This document shows, one piece after another, positions 1-9,124 of a DNA stretch of 44,981 nucleotides. The stretch is taken from the NCBI GenBank assembly GCA_015062045.1, contig SUVJ01000009.1, positions 1 to 44,981 of the forward strand, in the 5' to 3' direction. The translations under genes were made by a program, and so were the position numbers. Source of the stretch: Akkermansiaceae bacterium. Lineage in GTDB: Bacteria > Verrucomicrobiota > Verrucomicrobiia > Verrucomicrobiales > Akkermansiaceae. Each line of letters starts with the position of its first letter. Position 1 is the stretch's first letter. Under the pieces are notes generated by a model, which saw only the letters and a program-made list of their open reading frames with translations, made no database searches and was not told the origin of the DNA.

Positions 1-30
1 CTCTATGGATTTTAACATGACTTAAGTGTC

Positions 31-131
31 ACCCGTTTCACGGGTTCCCTTTATAATTAATTAATTCGAGTGGTTGCGCCGCTGCGCGGCTCCACCACTC
101 GCTATTTGAAATGCCGCCCGCTTACGCGGGC
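31..131. repeat. Cluster of intergenic palindromes (REP/BIME-like)
   Basis: ACCCGT-TTC-ACGGGT (31-45); CGAGTGG...CCACTCG (67-101) enclosing GCCGC-TGC-GCGGC; GCCCGC-TTAC-GCGGGC (116-131). Confidence 0.6.
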
Positions 132-174
132 TCAAAAATTTAGCTCGCTTACGGTCACGAAAAAGTCCGGTTAT

Positions 175-441
175 TTATTCCGGCTGCTCATCGTTGCCGG
201 TGCCGTGTAGCCATTCTCTGGCTGCGTTAAAAACAACAGCAGGATCCGCTCCCGGTTGTTTCAGTTCGTAGAGTATGGCATCCCTCACTTCAAGAGCTGC
301 ACGAAACGCTGAGCGATACCCCTCAAACTGTTTGTCGCCAAAGTATTTGACAAAAGTATGCCCTTTGCGGGATATAGCAAGCCGCCAACCCTGAAAAGCT
401 GTTTTTTTGTATGTATAACGTGAAATGTTTTTGGCTCGCAT
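175..441 (-). CDS. Small AP2/integrase-type DNA-binding-domain-like protein
   Basis: 88 aa ORF; GWRLAISRKGHTFVKYFGDKQFEGYRSAFRAALEVRDAIL resembles the AP2/integrase N-terminal fold pattern (W-x-[VL]-x-I.. KYF.D..Y.G...A...A...RD). Confidence 0.5.
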   Translation of the reverse strand: MRAKNISRYTYKKTAFQGWRLAISRKGHTFVKYFGDKQFEGYRSAFRAALEVRDAILYELKQPGADPAVVFNAAREWLHGTGNDEQPE

Positions 442-490
442 AGATTAATAACTGTTATCTGCCGATATTATCGCAAAAAATCACAAGTCG

Positions 491-1348
491 TCAAGGGAAA
501 TTTTTCAAAATCAGTTTTTTGTAGGAGAGAACAGAGGCATCCTGCATATCGAGGTAGTAGGGGGTGGCATGTTTAAACCAAGCCCCGGTATTATAGATAT
601 GGCGGTTTTTAAAACGCCAATGACCGGAGCGGTGAAAATGCCCCAGTACCACGGTTTGAGCCTCGGGGAAAAAGCGCTCTGCAAAGCGGTTGGCGCGCTT
701 GCCGCAAGTAAGCCAGCAGCGTATGATGTTGAGAGGGCGCTGCGGAGGCCAAAAGCAGTGCAACAAGCCACGCAGGTATTTGTTCTTAATGCCTTTACGG
801 CGCAAAATAGGCGGGGTGAGTTGGCACATCGCCCTGGATAACTCCAAGCGGGACACTAAATTGGTGTCGGAATCTGCATAGTTAGCTATGAGCTTATGGC
901 ATTCTTCTTTATGAAGCAGGTACTCCCAGCTCCATGGGGCTACTTCTTTGTAAAGGGCATGCCCATGCATGGCAACTACTTTGCCCCCCCAAAAGCGGAT
1001 GAGCAGGGGCTCTGTGTCGGGGTCATGGTTGCCCGCTATTTCCACCAGCTGTACATTTTTTTCTTGGCAGGTGCGGCGCAGTTCTTCCCGCAGGGCTTTG
1101 CCCCGCGCTTGCCAGTCGCACACGCGGGTTTCTGCGGCATCTCCCACCAGCACCAGCATGTGTATGCCTTGCAGCAGCGTTTCTGCCAAGGTGGCTATGC
1201 TTGGCACCTCGCAACGCTCATGCCCCAAGTGTAGGTCTGAGACAAAGCGCACAACGGCCCCCTGTGGCGGTTCTATGGTTTCTATGGTTGGCAAAGGGTG
1301 GGGTGGGTTACAGGTTTCTTTGGCGCACGGCTTCATACAGGCACACAC
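491..1348 (-). CDS. Calcineurin-like metallophosphoesterase
   Basis: Motifs [33 protein letters not shown]. Confidence 0.85.
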   Translation of the reverse strand: MCACMKPCAKETCNPPHPLPTIETIEPPQGAVVRFVSDLHLGHERCEVPSIATLAETLLQGIHMLVLVGDAAETRVCDWQARGKALREELRRTCQEKNVQLVEIAGNHDPDTEPLLIRFWGGKVVAMHGHALYKEVAPWSWEYLLHKEECHKLIANYADSDTNLVSRLELSRAMCQLTPPILRRKGIKNKYLRGLLHCFWPPQRPLNIIRCWLTCGKRANRFAERFFPEAQTVVLGHFHRSGHWRFKNRHIYNTGAWFKHATPYYLDMQDASVLSYKKLILKNFP

Positions 1349-1925
1349 CCGTGGCTACGGATACATTGAGGCAGGGAACGCTGCCGTACATGGGTATGCG
1401 GATGAGAAAATCGCAGTTTTCCTCCGTAAGGCGGCGCATGCCGTCTCCTTCTGCCCCCATCACCAAGGCAATGCCGCCTTTGAGGTCCATGGCGTAAAGG
1501 TCTCGGTCTCCGTGGTCGGATGTGCCTACAAACCAGATGCCTGCCTCCTTCATCATCTTCATGGTGCGGGCCAGGTTGGTTACCTGCACAAAAGGCACTT
1601 TCTCCGCAGCACCCACGGAGACTCGCAGCACGGTCTCTGTAATACCCACGGATTTGTCTTTGGGGGTGATGACAGCGGCCACGCCCGCGCCATCAGCCGT
1701 GCGGAGTATGGCCCCCAGGTTATGCGGGTCTTGCACGCAGTCCAACACCAAGTAAAGGCCTTGGGGCTGAGCCTCCAGAATATCTTGCAGGGCTCCTTCA
1801 TCCAGAGCCTTTACCACCGTTTTAGTGGGGGGCTTATCGTAGTGAGGCTGCCCTTTGCCACGAGGTCGGTCATCCGGGCGGGTGGTGTGCTTATTGGGGC
1901 GTGCGGTGCGATCGTTGAATTTCAT
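1308..1925 (-). CDS. rlmB: SpoU/TrmH family RNA 2'-O-methyltransferase (RlmB-like)
   Basis: [68 protein letters not shown] are SpoU motifs 1-3. Confidence 0.85.
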   Translation of the reverse strand: MKFNDRTARPNKHTTRPDDRPRGKGQPHYDKPPTKTVVKALDEGALQDILEAQPQGLYLVLDCVQDPHNLGAILRTADGAGVAAVITPKDKSVGITETVLRVSVGAAEKVPFVQVTNLARTMKMMKEAGIWFVGTSDHGDRDLYAMDLKGGIALVMGAEGDGMRRLTEENCDFLIRIPMYGSVPCLNVSVATGVCLYEAVRQRNL

Positions 1926-1934
1926 GGTGGTATT

Positions 1935-3941
1935 TCAGAGCTTTTGTAAATCTGTTTTGCCGCAGTGTTGCAGCACGTAAGGTTGTTTGTTGTGCATAGG
2001 GGCGTGCTTATCATCAAACTGCACCGTATTGTTGCGTAGGATGATGCCATCTGCCGATATGGCATAGATAAGCGGCACGCGGTGGGTAAGGAAGGTGTTG
2101 CCCTCTATCAATATATTTTGGTGATAACGCTCCGTCTGTTGCTCGGGGTGTTTTACCATGGGGTATATGGAGATGATACCCTCCGTAAACTGATAACGCT
2201 GTAACAGGTTGTGATCAAACAGGTTGTTGATGATTTTTACATCCAGGCAACGCCCGCTCTCATACCAGCCTTGGGCATCCCCCGCCAGCAGAATGGCGGA
2301 CCCGCCGGAGCCTATGAACTTGCACTCTTGCACCAACACGGGCTTGGGCGTGGTAAACAAGGTGCCGCGTGCGCGGTTGTGCTGTACGGTGCAGTTAGTA
2401 AAGCTGACGGCGGGGTACCAGTCTGCATTCTCAATGGCATCTCCTGCGCCTATGCCGGCGGGCAGGGGCGCTGCCAAGGTGATAAGCAGGTGGGTTTCAT
2501 TGATTTTTTTCACTCGGGCAGCTTTGATGAGCTGCGGGTGATTCTCCAGTGTTTTTCCCTTAATGAACTGAATGTGCTCGCCGGCTTCAAACACCTCAAA
2601 GCCCACGGCCTGCGGGTGCATGTATTCTGCAATGATTTCTGTGGGTGAGATAACTTGTTTGATACCCAAGCAAGTGGAGTGCACGTTGATGGCGTCGTCC
2701 ATCATGCCCTCGTACATTGCGCCGTTGACCGTGATGGTGCCTGCACAGTTGGAGAAGTGAGTGGCATCTGCCGACACGGTGTACACGCGCCCCTCTGCAC
2801 AAATGCAACCGCCACCGTTGATGCTGACATCTTTGCTGCGCTGGGCGATGAGCGCCATGCCCTGGCTGTCCTGAAACACTATGTTGTTGAGCGTTGTACC
2901 CTTGGCGCGGTACAACACCATGGTGGGGTGGGGGCGCCCATAGTGACGGTATACCAGCACTTGTCCCTCCTTAAGCCCTAATTCTGCCGCATCGTTATAA
3001 AACTTGACTCGGTTTTTACCGACTTGCTCGCATTTGTTGGGCCAAGGCATATCCCCCGCTTTGCCCGTGGCTACCATGCGTCCATCTGCCTCAAAGGCCA
3101 GCACAGCCCCGGGCTTGCGGGGGGTACCATCCCCCATCAGGTAATAATGCCCGGCTTTTACCTGCCATCGGAACTGCTCTGCAAACTCCAGCGTGGTGCA
3201 GCCGTCTTTTATCTCGACTATCTTCCCTTCGTTGTAGTAGGGGGCATCGTGCTTAATGGTAATATCGTTCAGCTCCACGCCCTCGCTGTCCATAATCAGC
3301 ACGGGCTGCATGGCCCCATGAAAGACGAATGTAGAGCCGTTGCCGTTGATTTTGAGGTTCTTTTGCCCCACAATCGGCACCCCCACGGGTTGCATGTCCT
3401 GCTGGTCGTGGTTGGAGATATAGTAGCTCATTTGCAGAGCCCCCTCGGGGTAGAAATGGTATTCTCCCTTGGGTATATTAATTGTTACCTCGCTGTCACA
3501 GCATCCGTGCCACGTGGCATCGCTTATCAATTCCCGCAGTGCAGGCCCGGCATCTGTACCGTCTGCTTTCATTTCTCCCCACCCGTTGCTGCCATCCGCC
3601 GATACCTGAATCTTTTTATCCCGCTTGGCGTAATAGATGCGGGTGGGCTCCCACCGTAGGGTGGTGGCGGCGCAGCTTGTGGCAGAGTCACTCAACAGGT
3701 AAAGTTTTTTGCAGTATGGGGTTATTTCAAAGGTTTCCCCGTCTTTCCCTTTCCACAGAATTTTTGTGCCGTCCGTTATGTGTAGTTTTTTACCTTGCGG
3801 GGCATGCCCCACCAGTTTTTTATCGCTTGGCACATCCACACTCACCATGCACCGCCCGCTTTGCAACATGTTGAGGGTTGCCGGTTCTGCCATTGCTGTG
3901 CATGCTGCTGCCATTGCTGTTAAAAATATACCTTTTGTCAT
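1935..3941 (-). CDS. Secreted right-handed beta-helix glycosidase, GH110 alpha-1,3-galactosidase-like
   Basis: N-terminal signal peptide; beta-helix segments (NGNGSTFVFHG, GVELNDITIKHD, DDAINVHSTCLGI, NCTVQHNRARGTLFTTPKPVLVQECKF) resemble GH110 enzymes. Confidence 0.75.
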   Translation of the reverse strand: MTKGIFLTAMAAACTAMAEPATLNMLQSGRCMVSVDVPSDKKLVGHAPQGKKLHITDGTKILWKGKDGETFEITPYCKKLYLLSDSATSCAATTLRWEPTRIYYAKRDKKIQVSADGSNGWGEMKADGTDAGPALRELISDATWHGCCDSEVTINIPKGEYHFYPEGALQMSYYISNHDQQDMQPVGVPIVGQKNLKINGNGSTFVFHGAMQPVLIMDSEGVELNDITIKHDAPYYNEGKIVEIKDGCTTLEFAEQFRWQVKAGHYYLMGDGTPRKPGAVLAFEADGRMVATGKAGDMPWPNKCEQVGKNRVKFYNDAAELGLKEGQVLVYRHYGRPHPTMVLYRAKGTTLNNIVFQDSQGMALIAQRSKDVSINGGGCICAEGRVYTVSADATHFSNCAGTITVNGAMYEGMMDDAINVHSTCLGIKQVISPTEIIAEYMHPQAVGFEVFEAGEHIQFIKGKTLENHPQLIKAARVKKINETHLLITLAAPLPAGIGAGDAIENADWYPAVSFTNCTVQHNRARGTLFTTPKPVLVQECKFIGSGGSAILLAGDAQGWYESGRCLDVKIINNLFDHNLLQRYQFTEGIISIYPMVKHPEQQTERYHQNILIEGNTFLTHRVPLIYAISADGIILRNNTVQFDDKHAPMHNKQPYVLQHCGKTDLQKL

Positions 3942-3945
3942 TATT

Positions 3946-6672
3946 TCAGCTGTTCACTTTTTTACTATATTGCTCAAACAAATACGCTACGCGCTGCGCA
4001 TCATCGCCAAACTTGCGCCCATACGCCTTCTCCACCTCGGCATCAAGTTTGCGGTGGGCTGCCACCAGCTCCACTGGCATGGTCAGCGGGTCATACAAAT
4101 CTGCCAAGCTGCTATCAGGGTACAGGGCGCGGGCATCCAACACGCCCTGTGCCAATTCGGCTATCTTCTCCTGCTGCGCTTCCGTTGTCTCCGGCCACGG
4201 GAAATTATTGTAGACAATTTTGGCGGAGTATTGGTAATCGCTCTTCAATCGCCCACATACGGCTTTTGTCCAAGCCATGTGCATGGATGAGGTAAGTACC
4301 CCAAAGTGGTAGAGGGTAGCATGGGGAATGAGCCTGAGTTTATCGCTACATAGTATTTGCGGTGATAAAAAGCCCATAGGTATGTAATCTCGTCGCTCTG
4401 AGGAAACTTGAGGAATAGCTATGTAACTGTTGGTCGGTATGTTTTCCGTTTGGAACTTCGTTGGATATGCAGCAAGTTTTAAGGTAGATGCCCTGCTGCT
4501 TGCCAAGCGGAACAAGCGCACCGCTTCTATACGTTGCAGCACATGCGGCATTTTCTTCAGTTCATGGGGGGGAACCTGTGCAATATACAGACAATGACGT
4601 GGTTTGTTATTGATGAACTCTTGTGCTCCTAACCAAGGGTGAAAATAAGCAGCCGCTGCGGGTTCAAGCTTCAAAAATTCCTCTTTTTCTTCTGAAGAGA
4701 ATAGGTAGTTGCTGTTGTCAATGGGTTGATTACCCATGGCCATTTCAGGTACTGAGCAAATGGGATGATTGCGGTTTTCTATGTAAATATCAGGGGCATA
4801 AGTGAGGTACCCATTAATGTTTTCACTATTTTTTATGGTTACTTCATTGTCAAAAATAATTTTTTGTGCTGAGTACACACACGAAAAACCTACAATGACA
4901 CAATGCACACCGGCAACGCCCTTCGATTCATTTCTCCATTTGAAGGTACGGTAGGCAAAATGTATGTCTATCCCCAAATCCTGTTTCAAGTGTTTCCAGA
5001 TGATGGCCACAGATTGACCTTGACAAACGGAGTTTGTAGCCACAAAGGCTGTTTTGATGTTTGTGCCCTGCATGATGGTTGCAGCTATTTTAAACCAGCA
5101 TGTTACAAAATCTAAGTCACCTGCGTTTTTGACACCGTTAAAAATTTTCAGTAAATTCCCTTTTTGCTCCTTGCTCATGAATCTGGCACCGGAGAACGGC
5201 GGGTTGCCCATAATGTAGTTGAGTTTCTCTTTGGGAACAACGGTTTCCCAGTCAATTTGCAGGGCGTTGCCGCGAACAATGGAGGCAGAGGCGGTGAGGG
5301 GGATGCGGGCGTAGGCCTCGCCAAAGTAGTTGCCTACCTCAATATTCATGAGGTGGTCCATAAGCCACATGGCTACTTGTGCAATTTGGGCGGGGAAATC
5401 CTCAATCTCTATGCCGTAGAATTGGTTAACATTCACCAGGCACACATCATTGGCAGAGAGCATCCAATCACTGCCGGTGGTGGCGCGCTCCAGCTTTTCA
5501 CGCTCTGCAATAACGGCCAGCTCCAGGCGGCGCAGCTCTCTGTATGCCACTACCAGGAAATTGCCGCAGCCGCAGGCGGGATCCAAAAACCTGAGCTCTG
5601 AGATTTTTTTGTGAAACTTAGCGAGTTTTGATTTTCTTGCGGAGGATTTATCGTGCTGAATGAGCTCGAACTCCTCTCGCAAAGAATCCATAAACAAGGG
5701 GTTAATGAGTTTGAGGATATTGCGCTCGCTGGTGTAGTGGGCACCCAAGGCGCGGCGGGCGGTGGCATCCATCACGCTTTGGAACATGGAGCCGAAGATG
5801 GCGGGGGAGATGGTGCTCCAATCCAACGCGCAGCAGTTCAGCAGGGCTTGGCGCATATCCGCATCAAAGGCAGGCATGGGCAAAAACTCTGCAAAAAGCC
5901 CGCCGTTGATATAGGGAAACTCTTTGATAGCCTCATTACGGGTACAGAGCCGGCTTTTTGGTGGGGTATTGAGCACTTGAAAGAGCTCTGCGAGCAGGGG
6001 CGCCAGGTCTCGCCCGTCTTCTGCCGTGCAGTTCAATATGTAAGAGCGGAAGGCGTCTTTGCGGAATATGCCGGTATCTTCAGCAAACAGGCAAAAGAGC
6101 AGGCGCACGAGGTAGACCTCCAGCGGGTGGCCAATGTAACCAATCTCTTTAAGCCTGTCGTGTAATTTGCCCAACAGCTCGGCAGCTTGCACGTTGACGG
6201 GGTCTTCCTCCTGGTATTCTCGTTGCTCGTAGCCTGCTAAGAAGTGGAACAGGTGGATGTATTGAGGCAGCTCTGAGAGTGAGAACGTGGTGAGGCGGGC
6301 ATCTTGAGCCAAGTCGTAGAGGTGCCAGTTTTCGAAATCGCACACCAAGATGGCCTTGGGCAGCTCATGGGGAGCCAGGGTTTCTGCATAACGCTTGGCT
6401 TGTTCATAGGCTTTGGTTAAATCCTTACCGCGGGATTTCATCTCGATGAGGATTTTACCTTTCCAGAACAAGTCTATATAACCATTGCCGCCATCCGTAC
6501 ATTTGACTTTGTGCTCAAATATGGCAACTTTTTTGCGGTCCACCCCCAATACGTGAAAAAAGTCGATGAGAAAGGCCTGCGCCTCTGCCTCCTCACGCTC
6601 GGTGTTTTTCCATACCCCGGCAAATTTGGCGGCACGTGCGCTGATTTCATTTTGACTGAGAGTAATCGCCAT
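3946..6672 (-). CDS. Fused restriction-methyltransferase, MmeI-like (type IIG/IIL)
   Basis: N-terminal PD-(D/E)xK-like IDLFWKGKILIEMKSRG; MTase motif I FLDPACGCGNFLVVAYRELR; motif IV GNPPFSGARF; long C-terminal region compatible with a target-recognition domain. Confidence 0.85.
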   Translation of the reverse strand: MAITLSQNEISARAAKFAGVWKNTEREEAEAQAFLIDFFHVLGVDRKKVAIFEHKVKCTDGGNGYIDLFWKGKILIEMKSRGKDLTKAYEQAKRYAETLAPHELPKAILVCDFENWHLYDLAQDARLTTFSLSELPQYIHLFHFLAGYEQREYQEEDPVNVQAAELLGKLHDRLKEIGYIGHPLEVYLVRLLFCLFAEDTGIFRKDAFRSYILNCTAEDGRDLAPLLAELFQVLNTPPKSRLCTRNEAIKEFPYINGGLFAEFLPMPAFDADMRQALLNCCALDWSTISPAIFGSMFQSVMDATARRALGAHYTSERNILKLINPLFMDSLREEFELIQHDKSSARKSKLAKFHKKISELRFLDPACGCGNFLVVAYRELRRLELAVIAEREKLERATTGSDWMLSANDVCLVNVNQFYGIEIEDFPAQIAQVAMWLMDHLMNIEVGNYFGEAYARIPLTASASIVRGNALQIDWETVVPKEKLNYIMGNPPFSGARFMSKEQKGNLLKIFNGVKNAGDLDFVTCWFKIAATIMQGTNIKTAFVATNSVCQGQSVAIIWKHLKQDLGIDIHFAYRTFKWRNESKGVAGVHCVIVGFSCVYSAQKIIFDNEVTIKNSENINGYLTYAPDIYIENRNHPICSVPEMAMGNQPIDNSNYLFSSEEKEEFLKLEPAAAAYFHPWLGAQEFINNKPRHCLYIAQVPPHELKKMPHVLQRIEAVRLFRLASSRASTLKLAAYPTKFQTENIPTNSYIAIPQVSSERRDYIPMGFLSPQILCSDKLRLIPHATLYHFGVLTSSMHMAWTKAVCGRLKSDYQYSAKIVYNNFPWPETTEAQQEKIAELAQGVLDARALYPDSSLADLYDPLTMPVELVAAHRKLDAEVEKAYGRKFGDDAQRVAYLFEQYSKKVNS

Positions 6673-6683
6673 GGCCCTCAAGA

Positions 6684-7454
6684 TTAATTGTTTAAAAGCT
6701 TTAACGCAGCCCCCGCCATCAAAAAGCCGAAGGTGCCGGTAACATGGGTGGCAGAGCCGAACCCGGAGGCACAGCCTATGCCGCCTTTCTGCCCGGGCTC
6801 ACGCTCGCAGCTTACGCTGCCGTCGCAGCGGGGGAAACGCGGTTTCTCCGGGGAGTAGACGCAGGGGATGCCGATATCGGGGCATTTGTCGTGCAGGGGG
6901 AACCCGTATTCCTTACGCAGAGTTTTGCGCAGTTGAGAGAGCATGTTATCCCCACAGGTGCGGGCAAGGTCTGCCATGGTAATACAGGCGGCATCGATGC
7001 GCCCGCCGGCCCCGCCGCAGGTGATAATGGGTATGCCTCGCTTGTAGCACTCTGCAATGAGGTGGGCTTTGGGGCGCATGGAGTCTATGGCATCTATCAC
7101 GATATCGGGTGCGGTATCGAACAGCCGCTCGGGGTGGGATACGGTATAAAAAGAGAGCAGGGACTCCACCTGTACAGCGGGGTTGATGAGGCGTGTGCGC
7201 TCTGCCATTACCTCCACCTTAGCTTGGCCGTATGTGCCTTGCATGGCGTGAATTTGCCTGTTGGTGTTGGTAATGCACAGGTCATCCATATCTTGCAGTA
7301 TAAGCGTGCCCACGCCACTGCGTGCCAAGGCCTCCACCGCCCAAGAGCCCACACCGCCAATACCCACCACCGCAATGCGGGCTTGCGCTATGCGCTCGGC
7401 CTGTGCTACGCCGTACAAGCGGGCAATGCCGCCGAATCTTTCCTCATCTATCAT
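6684..7454 (-). CDS. tcdA: tRNA threonylcarbamoyladenosine dehydratase (ThiF/E1-like)
   Basis: RIAVVGIGGVGSWAVEALARSGVGTLILQDMDDLCITNTNRQ; start placed at MIDEERFGG. Confidence 0.9.
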   Translation of the reverse strand: MIDEERFGGIARLYGVAQAERIAQARIAVVGIGGVGSWAVEALARSGVGTLILQDMDDLCITNTNRQIHAMQGTYGQAKVEVMAERTRLINPAVQVESLLSFYTVSHPERLFDTAPDIVIDAIDSMRPKAHLIAECYKRGIPIITCGGAGGRIDAACITMADLARTCGDNMLSQLRKTLRKEYGFPLHDKCPDIGIPCVYSPEKPRFPRCDGSVSCEREPGQKGGIGCASGFGSATHVTGTFGFLMAGAALKLLNN

Positions 7455-8235
7455 AATCTCTGTTAAAGGCTTGTATGGATAGTGCCCGCCCCGTGTTTTC
7501 ATCTGCCGTAATCACCACGCCGCTCACACGGGCCGGGTAGCCGCCGATGTCGAGCTTGCAGGGCATGGCGGTAATTTGAGCTTGCAGCACTTGCTCGACA
7601 TCTCTGCCGATAACGCCGTCTCTGCTGCCGCACATGCCCACATCCGTAATGGCTGCCGTGCCGGCGGGTAAAATGCGGGCATCTGCCGTTTGTACATGGG
7701 TGTGTGTGCCCAGTACGGCTGTGGCGCGTCCGTTCAAGTGCAGAGCCAGGGATATTTTCTCACTGGTGGCCTCTGCATGTATATCTACCAAAATGGTGTG
7801 TATGCCTTGTGCGTGCAGGGACTCCACGGCACTTTCTGCCACCAAAAACGGATTCTCTGCGGCATAGCGCATAAAGGTGCGCCCGATAAGGCAGATAACC
7901 CCGACATCTCCCTTGGGGGTGTGGATGATACAGCTGCCTTTGCCGGGGTTGTTGCTTTGCAGGTTGAGCGGGCGCAGCACGTTGGGCAGGGTGTCTATTT
8001 GGTCTGCCAGAGATTGTTGATCCCACACGTGATCCCCCAGGGTGATGGCATCCACCCCGTGTTCAAAGAACTCATTTACCAACGGGGGCGTAATGCCGCG
8101 GCCTCCTGCAGCGTTTTCTCCGTTGACAATGACGGCGTCTGCCCCGTATTCTGCCTTAAGCTCGGGTATGGCACGGTATAGGGCGCGCCGCCCCGGCTCG
8201 CCCACGACATCCCCGAAAAATAGCAGTGTCATCAT
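7444..8235 (-). CDS. ymdB: YmdB family metallophosphoesterase (TIGR00282-like)
   Basis: LLFFGDVVGEPGRRAL, NGENAAGGRGIT, ITLGDHVWDQ, HAEATSEK, GTHTHVQTAD, TDVGMCGSRDGVIG. Confidence 0.9.
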   Translation of the reverse strand: MMTLLFFGDVVGEPGRRALYRAIPELKAEYGADAVIVNGENAAGGRGITPPLVNEFFEHGVDAITLGDHVWDQQSLADQIDTLPNVLRPLNLQSNNPGKGSCIIHTPKGDVGVICLIGRTFMRYAAENPFLVAESAVESLHAQGIHTILVDIHAEATSEKISLALHLNGRATAVLGTHTHVQTADARILPAGTAAITDVGMCGSRDGVIGRDVEQVLQAQITAMPCKLDIGGYPARVSGVVITADENTGRALSIQAFNRDYDR

Positions 8236-8237
8236 TT

Positions 8238-8717
8238 TTATTTGCTGCCGCACGGTACCACCGTAACGGGTATTTTAGCGGCACGCACCAGTTTTTCTGC
8301 CGTGTTGCCCAGCAATATGGAGGTGAGCAGGGAGTGGTGGCGATTGCCGATAACGAGTATGTCTATATTATGGCGTTTGCAGAAGTCGTGCACGCAGCTC
8401 ACAATATCATCCGACTCCTCCGCTTTGCCGTAAATGGGGATTTCATATTGTTTGCTGATGGCCTCTGCCAAGTGCTTGGCACGTTGATCTGCCATGGTCA
8501 GGATGGTGTTATCCGGTAAATCTTCTATGGTGGGCACCGTGGCATAGCCCCTCAGCAGGTCCTCTGCTGCCATGCTGCCGGCGGCATCCATCATGCAGGG
8601 TTCTACTGCGTGAAGCAAATACATTTTGCCCCCCGTTTGCTTGACCAAGTTTGCCGTAAAGTCAAGAACCGGGCGCCCGTCCTCCGAAAAATCCGTTGCT
8701 GCAAGTACTCTTACCAT
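8238..8717 (-). CDS. Universal stress protein family
   Basis: VLAATDFSEDGRPVLDFTANL...IDILVIGNRHHSLLTSILLGNTAEKLVRAAKIPVTVVP. Confidence 0.9.
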   Translation of the reverse strand: MVRVLAATDFSEDGRPVLDFTANLVKQTGGKMYLLHAVEPCMMDAAGSMAAEDLLRGYATVPTIEDLPDNTILTMADQRAKHLAEAISKQYEIPIYGKAEESDDIVSCVHDFCKRHNIDILVIGNRHHSLLTSILLGNTAEKLVRAAKIPVTVVPCGSK

Positions 8718-8723
8718 AGTGTC

Positions 8724-8752
8724 ATTCTAGCATGGGAGAACATGTTTTCCAA
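8724..8752 (-). promoter_or_regulatory. Sigma70-type promoter for usp and the downstream directon
   Basis: Minus strand TTGGAA - 17 nt - TAGAAT just upstream of the usp start. Confidence 0.6.
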
Positions 8753-8779
8753 GAATAAAATGCCGGTTTGTGTGGCGAA

Positions 8780-9124
8780 TCAGAAATTTCTCTCGGTATA
8801 ATAGGTATAAATTCCCTTTGCCTTACCGGTATTCGCGTCAAAACGCCATACCTCTGCCAGTTGTTTATTGGGCTGCCCTTGATAATAGGGGGTATGGTGG
8901 CGGCGGAATACATACACGGCATCGCCTGTCTTTTTATCGGTAAAATGCAGGTCTACAGGTATATCCAGTGCTTTGAGGTCGGTTTCCGTAAAGTCGGCAG
9001 GTGCTTGCTGCACGTAGTGCCAAGCGGTGAAGTTGTCTTCAAAATAATCCGACGGGGCAAAAACACGGCAGGCACATAATATACCCGTGGCGGCCAGGGT
9101 GCTGAGTATCAGGGCGCGTTTCAT
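8780..9124 (-). CDS. Small lipoprotein, unknown function
   Basis: N-terminal MKRALILSTLAATGILCAC lipobox; start overlaps the rseP stop. Confidence 0.65.
   Translation of the reverse strand: MKRALILSTLAATGILCACRVFAPSDYFEDNFTAWHYVQQAPADFTETDLKALDIPVDLHFTDKKTGDAVYVFRRHHTPYYQGQPNKQLAEVWRFDANTGKAKGIYTYYTERNF

Noticed and set aside
969-1949. Long plus-strand ORF (326 aa)
   Set aside because: Antisense shadow of the metallophosphoesterase and rlmB genes; composition is not protein-like.
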